Shown in pieces: positions 5,977 to 10,711 of a stretch of DNA of 10,711 bases. The stretch comes from Halomonas halophila. Lineage in GTDB: Bacteria > Pseudomonadota > Gammaproteobacteria > Pseudomonadales > Halomonadaceae. The stretch is from NCBI GenBank assembly GCA_002433675.1, contig DJIP01000374.1, forward strand, positions 1-10,711, read 5' to 3'. Every line of letters begins with the position of its first letter. The first letter of the stretch is position 1. The notes beneath the pieces were generated by a model that saw only the letters and a program-made list of their open reading frames with translations, was not told where the DNA came from and searched no databases. Position numbers and translations under genes: made by a program.

Positions 5977-8478
5977 ATGTCCCACTTTTTGACCCATCAG
6001 GACCTCGCGCAGCTCGCTGCCTATCGACAGCAGCTGCGAGGTCGGCGCTTTCGTGGCCTGCTGTGGGTGAGCGGGGCTTCCGCCCAGGCGCGGGGCCTCG
6101 CCCGCGAATGCCTGGCACAAGGCGAATGGTCGGCGCCACTCTGGGTTGGGGACGCGGCGATCGGCGAGGCTGCTGACAGGGCCCATGACAGGGCCGGCAG
6201 CGGGGCCCATGACAGGGCCGGCAGCGGGGCCCAGAACAGAGCAGCCATCACCCCGCCTGAGCTTGAGTGTCTTCCCGCCGCCAAGGCGCGTACCCGGCTC
6301 GGCGGTGAGCACGATCTGGTGGTGTTCGACGCCGCCTCGCCAGGCACCGGCCTCGACCCCGATGCCCTGGGGGCGGTGGCCGGCACCCTGGTGGCGGGAG
6401 GCCTGCTGGTGCTGTTGACCCCCGACGACGATGGCCGGAGTCCCGATGACGACTACCGCCGCCTGGCGGCCCACCCGTGGCGGCCCGAGCAGCTCACGAG
6501 TCACTACCTCGAACGCTGCCATCGGTTGCTCGCGGGCTTTCCCGGCATGCTGCGCTGGCGTGAAGGGAAGGGCCTGACGACAACACCTGACGAGGTCCGG
6601 GCAAGCCCATTTGCGGATAGCTTATGTTCAGCCATCCCTTGTTCAGACAGCCCTTGTCTAGACAGCCCCGACCCGGAATGCCTGAGCCCCGACCAGGCCG
6701 AGGTAGTACGTCGGTTGACGCACCTCAGGCGACGTCGCCCGTTGGTGATCACCGCCGACCGTGGCCGCGGCAAGTCGGCGGCACTGGGCATCGGCTGCGC
6801 CCGCCTGCTGATCAAGGCCGAGCAGCAGCGCCAGGCGCCGCTGGATATCCTGCTGACCGCGCCGCGGGCGTCGTCGGTGGCGCCGGTATTCGAGCGGCTG
6901 GCGGCGCTGTTGCCTGAGGGGCAGGGCGACGCCAAGGGCTTCGAGGCGCCTGGTGGCAGGGTGAGGTTTGTCGCCCCGGATGCGCTGACCGACGCCGTCG
7001 CCCAGGGCGAGGCCGGTGGCCCCGGCTCGCTGCTGCTGGTGGATGAGGCAGCGGCGATTCCGGCGGCGCTGCTGGGCGAGTGGCTGGCGGCATTTCCGCG
7101 GCTAGCCTTCGCCACCACGGTGCACGGCTACGAGGGCTCCGGGCGAGGCTTTGCGTTGCGCTTTCGTCGTCATCTGGAGGCACAGACGCCCCAGTGGCAG
7201 TCCATCGAGCTCAGGACGCCGATACGCTGGGCCGATGGAGACCCCCTGGAGCGGGCCATCGATACGCTGCTGTGTCTGGATGCCGAACTGCCGACAGTAC
7301 CGAAGGTGGCGAGGGTGAGTGCCCCTGGCCCTGGTCAAAAGTTGGCCGAGCTGCCCTGTACCACGCTCGATCGCGATGCCCTGAGCCGGGACGAAGCCGC
7401 CCTGAGGGCCATCTTCGGCCTGCTGGTCCAGGCCCACTATCGCACCACCCCGGCGGACCTGCGGGCGCTGCTGGACGCGCCGGCGACCCGCATCTTGATC
7501 CTCGGGACGCCACGTTCGCCGCTGGCGGTGTGCGTGTGCGTCGATGAGGGCGGCTTCGACGCCGATCTGGCCGAGCGAGTGCTGCTGGGACAGCGACGCC
7601 CACGTGGCCACCTGATGGCCCAGTCGCTGGCGGCCCACGCCGGTGAAGCCGCGGCGCTGGTGGCGCCCAGTGCCCGGATCACCCGGATCGCCGTGCACCC
7701 CGACTGGCGCCGCCTGGGGTGCGGGGCGAGTCTGATCGAGGAGGCGGCGCGCCAGGCCGAACAGGCCGGCAAGGCGATGCTGGGGGCGAGCTTCGGTGCC
7801 GACCCGGAACTGCTGGCGTTCTGGCAGGCCCAGGGATTTCGCCCGGTACGCCTGGGGCTGACCCGAGAGGCCGCCACCGGCGAGCATGCGGCGATGATGG
7901 CGCTGGCCCTGGGAGAGCACAATCAGGCGCTGGTCGAGCGTCTGGCGCGGCGCTTTGAGCGCCAGCTGCCGGGGCTTCTGGCCTTCGAGCTGACACGCCT
8001 GTCGCCACCTTTGGTGCTGGCACTGCTGGGAAGCGCAGGGGACCGTCGTGCATTCGGCGCCGAAGACCGCTTTTCGCTCGACGCCGAAGACTGCTTTTTG
8101 CTCGACGCCGAAGACTGCTTTTTGCTCGACGCCGAAGACCGTCGTGAGCTCCATGACCTGGCCCGAGGACAGCGCGAGCCGGCGCTGGCGCGTCCGGCCA
8201 TCCAGGCCCTGGTGCGTCGGCTGGCGTCGCTGTCGATGTCGTCGTCGATGTTGTCGCCCAAGTCGTCAGCGATGTCCAAGGCGAGGTCCAGGGCCGACGC
8301 TGACCACGACAGCCTGGCCTGGCTCGCTGCCTGGGCGTTTCAGGGGCGTTCGGAAAGTTCCCTGGCGCATGGGCTATCGCTGCGCGGCAAGGCACAGGTC
8401 AAGCAATGGTTGCGGGACGCCGTCGGCCGAGCCCTGGCACTGCTGGAGACCCTTTCCAAGGCCCCGGGGCGAGGGTAG
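5977..8478 (+). CDS. tmcA: tRNA(Met) cytidine acetyltransferase TmcA, enlarged by repeats
   Basis: TmcA uses acetyl-CoA and ATP to acetylate the wobble cytidine (C34) of elongator tRNA-Met, giving N4-acetylcytidine and preventing misreading of isoleucine codons. The domains are in the standard order. An N-terminal TmcA domain is followed by a helicase-like ATPase with Walker A ADRGRGKS (260-267, Lys266) and Walker B VDEAAAIP (Asp356, Glu357). Next come the conserved TTVHGYEGSGRGF and PIRWADGDPLE blocks, then an acetyltransferase domain with the acetyl-CoA loop RRLGCG (578-583) after ITRIAVHP, and a tRNA-binding C-terminal region. All key motifs are intact, so the enzyme is probably active. 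At 833 residues it is far longer than the roughly 670 of E. coli TmcA. Four short repeat tracts in linkers account for part of the excess. The start at 5977 follows AGGGAG. pepD begins 34 bases downstream, suggesting co-transcription. Confidence 0.96.
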   Translation: MSHFLTHQDLAQLAAYRQQLRGRRFRGLLWVSGASAQARGLARECLAQGEWSAPLWVGDAAIGEAADRAHDRAGSGAHDRAGSGAQNRAAITPPELECLPAAKARTRLGGEHDLVVFDAASPGTGLDPDALGAVAGTLVAGGLLVLLTPDDDGRSPDDDYRRLAAHPWRPEQLTSHYLERCHRLLAGFPGMLRWREGKGLTTTPDEVRASPFADSLCSAIPCSDSPCLDSPDPECLSPDQAEVVRRLTHLRRRRPLVITADRGRGKSAALGIGCARLLIKAEQQRQAPLDILLTAPRASSVAPVFERLAALLPEGQGDAKGFEAPGGRVRFVAPDALTDAVAQGEAGGPGSLLLVDEAAAIPAALLGEWLAAFPRLAFATTVHGYEGSGRGFALRFRRHLEAQTPQWQSIELRTPIRWADGDPLERAIDTLLCLDAELPTVPKVARVSAPGPGQKLAELPCTTLDRDALSRDEAALRAIFGLLVQAHYRTTPADLRALLDAPATRILILGTPRSPLAVCVCVDEGGFDADLAERVLLGQRRPRGHLMAQSLAAHAGEAAALVAPSARITRIAVHPDWRRLGCGASLIEEAARQAEQAGKAMLGASFGADPELLAFWQAQGFRPVRLGLTREAATGEHAAMMALALGEHNQALVERLARRFERQLPGLLAFELTRLSPPLVLALLGSAGDRRAFGAEDRFSLDAEDCFLLDAEDCFLLDAEDRRELHDLARGQREPALARPAIQALVRRLASLSMSSSMLSPKSSAMSKARSRADADHDSLAWLAAWAFQGRSESSLAHGLSLRGKAQVKQWLRDAVGRALALLETLSKAPGRG
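6181..6246 (+). repeat. 24-bp tandem repeat within tmcA (N-terminal domain)
   Basis: Two identical 24-bp units (6181-6204, 6205-6228) are followed by a decayed partial third (6229-6246). A short piece of the unit also precedes them (gctgacagg). They encode AHDRAGSG twice, then AQNRAA (residues 69-90). Each full copy together with the base before it forms ggccc-atgaca-gggcc, a 5-bp inverted repeat (6180-6195 and 6204-6219). Confidence 0.9.
6607..6666 (+). repeat. Degenerate 15-bp repeat within tmcA before the ATPase domain
   Basis: Four consecutive five-residue units (211-230) read PFADS, LCSAI, PCSDS, PCLDS. The last two are the clearest at DNA level: cccttgttcagacag and cccttgtctagacag differ at two positions. 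The tract uses TTA, TCA, CTA and TGT, codons that are rare in the surrounding gene. Confidence 0.75.
8059..8146 (+). repeat. 24-bp tandem repeat within tmcA (C-terminal region)
   Basis: Three full 24-bp units (8059-8082, 8083-8106, 8107-8130) precede a partial fourth that starts at 8131. Units two and three are identical; unit one differs at two positions. They encode AEDRFSLD, AEDCFLLD, AEDCFLLD, AEDRRELH (residues 695-726). The string gaccgtcgtg occurs both before the tract (8041) and in the last unit, as if the array expanded from one original segment. Confidence 0.92.
8227..8274 (+). repeat. Degenerate 12-bp serine-rich repeat within tmcA
   Basis: Four 12-bp units (tcgctgtcgatg, tcgtcgtcgatg, ttgtcgcccaag, tcgtcagcgatg) encode a serine/methionine-rich linker (751-766). 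Units 1 and 2, and units 2 and 4, match at 10 of 12 bases; the third unit is the most diverged. Confidence 0.6.
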
Positions 8479-8512
8479 AGTGCCAACATTCGCAAAGGCA
8501 GACATAGACATC

Positions 8513-9979
8513 ATGAACGAACATCTCGATAGCCTCGCTCCGACCGCCGTCTGGCGCCACTTCCGCACCTTGTGCAACACGCCGCGCCCCTCGGGCCACG
8601 AGGCGGCTCTGGTCGAGATCCTTGAAGCCTGGGCAGACGAGCGCGGCATCTCCCACGATCGCGACGCCTACGGCAACCTGCGTCTGTCCAAGCCGGCGAG
8701 CCCCGGGCGCGAAGGGGCCCCGGGGGTAATCCTCCAGGGCCACCTGGACATGGTGGCCCAGGCCAACGCCGACAAGCCCCACGACTTCACCCGGGACCCC
8801 ATCGTCACGCGGGTCGAGGACGGCTGGCTCAAGGCCGATCAGACCACCCTGGGCGCCGACAATGGCCTGGGAGTGGCGGCGGCACTGGCGATCCTCGGCG
8901 ACGACGAACTCGTCCATGGCCCTCTGGAGGCGATCTTCACCCTGGAGGAAGAAACCTCCATGGGCGGTGCGCTGAACCTGGCCGAAGGCTGGCTCGAGGG
9001 CAGCCTGTTGCTCAACCTGGACTCCGAGGACCGTGGTCAGGTCTACATCGGTTGTGCCGGTGGCGCCGACGTGGTGGTCGAGGCCCAGTTGCCGGTGGAG
9101 TCGGTGGGCGATGACGAAGAAGCCCTGACGCTGAGCCTCAAGGGGCTGCGTGGTGGCCACTCCGGGATCGATATCGACAAGGGGCTGGGCAATGCCAATC
9201 GCCTGCTGGTGCGGGTGCTGCGCGCCCTCGACAGCTGCGAGGTGCGCCTGGTCGACTACCGTGGCGGCACCCTGAGAAATGCCATTCCCCGCGAGGCCGA
9301 GGCGGTGGTGATGGTGCCCCGGGACGAGATTGACGCGCTGCGCTCGCGCATCGAACGCCTCGAGGCCGACATGCGCCGCGAGCTGTCCGGTGTCGACGAG
9401 GGCCTGCGCCTGACCCTGGAGTCCTGCGCCACGCCACGCGAGGAAGCGCTGACCCGCCACGCCAGCCGCCTGCTGGTGGCGGCGTTGCACGCCGCGCCCT
9501 GCGGTGTCGAGCGCATGAGCGTCGAGGTACCGGGGGTGGTCGAGACCTCTAACAACCTGGGCGTGGTCAGCCTCGAGAACGGCCGCTTTCACCTGTGCGC
9601 CCTGGTGCGCTCGCTGCGCGACAGTGCCACCGCGGACCTGGCCGAGCGCTTCACCGCGCTGTTCGAGCTGATCGGCGCCCGCACCCGGGTCGAGAACGGC
9701 TACCCCGGCTGGACGCCGCAGCCCGACAGCGATCTGCTCAAGCGCTTCTGTGCGCTGCATCGTCAGCGTCTGGCGGTGGACCCGGAGATCAAGGTCATCC
9801 ACGCCGGGCTCGAGTGCGGGATTCTCGGTGGCAAGTACCCTGAGCTTCAGATGATCTCCTTCGGCCCCTTGATTCGCGGTGCCCACTCGCCGGACGAGCG
9901 CGTCGAAATCGCCTCGGTGGAGGAATTCTACGGCCTGCTCAAGGCGCTGATCGGCGACCTGGCCGAGGGCACCCGCTGA
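8513..9979 (+). CDS. pepD: Aminoacyl-histidine dipeptidase (peptidase D, M20 family)
   Basis: PepD is a cytoplasmic, metal-dependent dipeptidase that cleaves Xaa-His dipeptides such as carnosine and a range of other dipeptides. Its 488 residues match the E. coli length of 485. The two-metal site is complete: HLDMV (His77, Asp79), GADNGLG (Asp116), LEEETSMGG (Glu146 catalytic, Glu147), LNLDSED (Asp170) and GAHSPDE (His458). A lid/dimerisation insert fills the middle, including the GLRGGHSGIDI block. The ATG at 8513 fits the family N-terminus (MNEHLDSLAPTAVW) but its ribosome site is weak. An in-frame GTG at 8480 with GAGGG just upstream is an alternative that would add 11 residues. The gene lies 34 bases after tmcA and 12 bases before rmuC, so all three are probably one transcript. 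Confidence 0.95.
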   Translation: MNEHLDSLAPTAVWRHFRTLCNTPRPSGHEAALVEILEAWADERGISHDRDAYGNLRLSKPASPGREGAPGVILQGHLDMVAQANADKPHDFTRDPIVTRVEDGWLKADQTTLGADNGLGVAAALAILGDDELVHGPLEAIFTLEEETSMGGALNLAEGWLEGSLLLNLDSEDRGQVYIGCAGGADVVVEAQLPVESVGDDEEALTLSLKGLRGGHSGIDIDKGLGNANRLLVRVLRALDSCEVRLVDYRGGTLRNAIPREAEAVVMVPRDEIDALRSRIERLEADMRRELSGVDEGLRLTLESCATPREEALTRHASRLLVAALHAAPCGVERMSVEVPGVVETSNNLGVVSLENGRFHLCALVRSLRDSATADLAERFTALFELIGARTRVENGYPGWTPQPDSDLLKRFCALHRQRLAVDPEIKVIHAGLECGILGGKYPELQMISFGPLIRGAHSPDERVEIASVEEFYGLLKALIGDLAEGTR

Positions 9980-9991
9980 TATGAGACTGAG

Positions 9992-10711
9992 ATGAGTCCG
10001 GCCCTCGAATCACTGTTTGCCCAGCCCCTGGCGCCGGCTCTTGCCGGCGTCTCGCTGCTGGCGATTGCGTTGCTGGCGCTGGCCTGGCGAGGGTATCGAC
10101 AGGGGCAGCGGCGTGAACAGGCCCTGGCAGCAGAGCTCGAGACGAGCAAGGCACAGCTCGAGCAGCGGCGCGAGGCCGCACGCCAGCTCGAGCAGGAACT
10201 GGCCATCAGCGACGCCCAGCTCGACGCCAGCCGAGAGCAGCTCGAGACCCAGCGCGGCGAGCTCCAGGCCGCCCGTCAGCAGCTCGCCGATGTGCGTGAG
10301 CATAACGCCCGTCTGGAGACCGAGCGCGAGCAGATGGCGGCGCGTCATCGCGAGCAGATGGCGCTGGTGGAATCCTCCCGGGAGCAGCTCAAGCAGGAAT
10401 TTCATCGGCTCGCAGGCCAGGTCTTCGACGAGCGCCAGCAGGCCTACCAGACCCAGAGCCGCGAGGGACTCGAGTCGCTGCTCAAGCCGTTTCGCGAGCA
10501 GGTGGACCAGTTCCGCCGGCGGGTCGAGGACCTGACCGGGCAGCACAGCCGCGAGGCGGTATCGCTCAAGGCCCAGATCGAGCAGTTGGCGGGACTCAAC
10601 GCCCGCCTCGGCGAGGAAGCGGCAGGGCTTGCCCGGGCGCTAAAGGGCGACCAGAAGGCCCAGGGCGGCTGGGGCGAGTTGATGCTGGAGACCGTGCTGG
10701 AACGCAGCGGC
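9992..10711 (+). CDS. rmuC: DNA recombination protein RmuC, N-terminal part (runs off window)
   Basis: The frame is open from the ATG at 9992 to the end of the window (240 codons; E. coli RmuC has about 475). RmuC limits DNA inversions and rearrangements between short inverted repeats and carries a PD-(D/E)XK nuclease-like core. Visible in order are a membrane anchor at about 14-32 and a long glutamine/glutamate-rich coiled coil at about 40-135. Two family-specific blocks follow: LKPFREQVDQFRRRVED (164-180) and RALKGDQKAQGGWGELML (215-232). The nuclease-like core lies mostly beyond the window. The start is 12 bases after the pepD stop with only a weak GAG ribosome site, so translation may depend on ribosomes finishing pepD. 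The repetitive QLE codons (cagctcgag several times around 10,140-10,250) reflect the coiled coil. Confidence 0.93.
   Translation, partial: MSPALESLFAQPLAPALAGVSLLAIALLALAWRGYRQGQRREQALAAELETSKAQLEQRREAARQLEQELAISDAQLDASREQLETQRGELQAARQQLADVREHNARLETEREQMAARHREQMALVESSREQLKQEFHRLAGQVFDERQQAYQTQSREGLESLLKPFREQVDQFRRRVEDLTGQHSREAVSLKAQIEQLAGLNARLGEEAAGLARALKGDQKAQGGWGELMLETVLERSG

Noticed and set aside
6181..6246. Possible CRISPR-like or mobile-element repeat
   Set aside because: Units are directly adjacent without spacers, in frame within tmcA, and flanked by no cas or transposase gene.
7102..8154. 350-codon open frame opposite tmcA, with internal VFGVEQK-like repeats
   Set aside because: The repeats are the antisense reading of the 24-bp array; the frame has no start signal and overlaps conserved TmcA motifs.
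8048..8512. Long N-terminal extension of pepD overlapping tmcA
   Set aside because: The extension only reads the tmcA repeats and C-terminus in another frame; the family N-terminus matches the ATG at 8513.
8399..9886. 495-codon open frame opposite pepD
   Set aside because: Antisense shadow; composition skewed to His, Gln and Ala, while pepD carries every metal ligand in the opposite frame.

Overview
This window looks like chromosomal DNA from a GC-rich, probably halophilic or marine gammaproteobacterium. A member of the Halomonadaceae such as Halomonas fits well. That placement is an inference from strong GC bias at third codon positions, acidic proteins, a TRAP transporter, and a tmcA-pepD-rmuC gene set; no marker gene proves it. 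I found no phage, insertion sequence, CRISPR array, tRNA or rRNA. The genes are ordinary housekeeping and transport functions, and I do not see a wholly new system. The oddities lie in repeat structures.

Layout. Bases 1-1353 (+) hold the C-terminal 450 codons of an RND efflux permease whose start is outside the window. A diverged 54-bp tandem copy of its 3' end follows at 1381-1434 and runs into the end of a convergent alpha/beta hydrolase gene (1423-2382, -). Next, on the minus strand, is a three-gene TRAP transporter operon: dctP (5602-4496), dctQ (4416-3904) and dctM (3907-2579). A GC-rich hairpin separates dctP from dctQ, dctQ and dctM overlap by four bases (ATGA), and a terminator-like hairpin lies at 2526-2550.

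A 374-bp non-coding gap (5603-5976) separates dctP from the divergent plus-strand cluster: tmcA (5977-8478), pepD (8513-9979) and the 5' part of rmuC (9992 to the window end). Gaps of 34 and 12 bases suggest these three are co-transcribed.

How they work together. DctP captures a small organic anion in the periplasm and DctQ/DctM import it using an ion gradient. TmcA acetylates the wobble cytidine of elongator tRNA-Met. PepD cleaves Xaa-His and other dipeptides. RmuC is a membrane-tethered, coiled-coil DNA-recombination factor.

The most unusual sequence is inside tmcA. It carries four separate in-frame short tandem repeat tracts (24-, 15-, 24- and 12-bp units), in linkers between conserved blocks. 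They account for part of its larger size (833 residues against about 670 in E. coli). All unit lengths are multiples of three, so copy-number change would preserve the frame.
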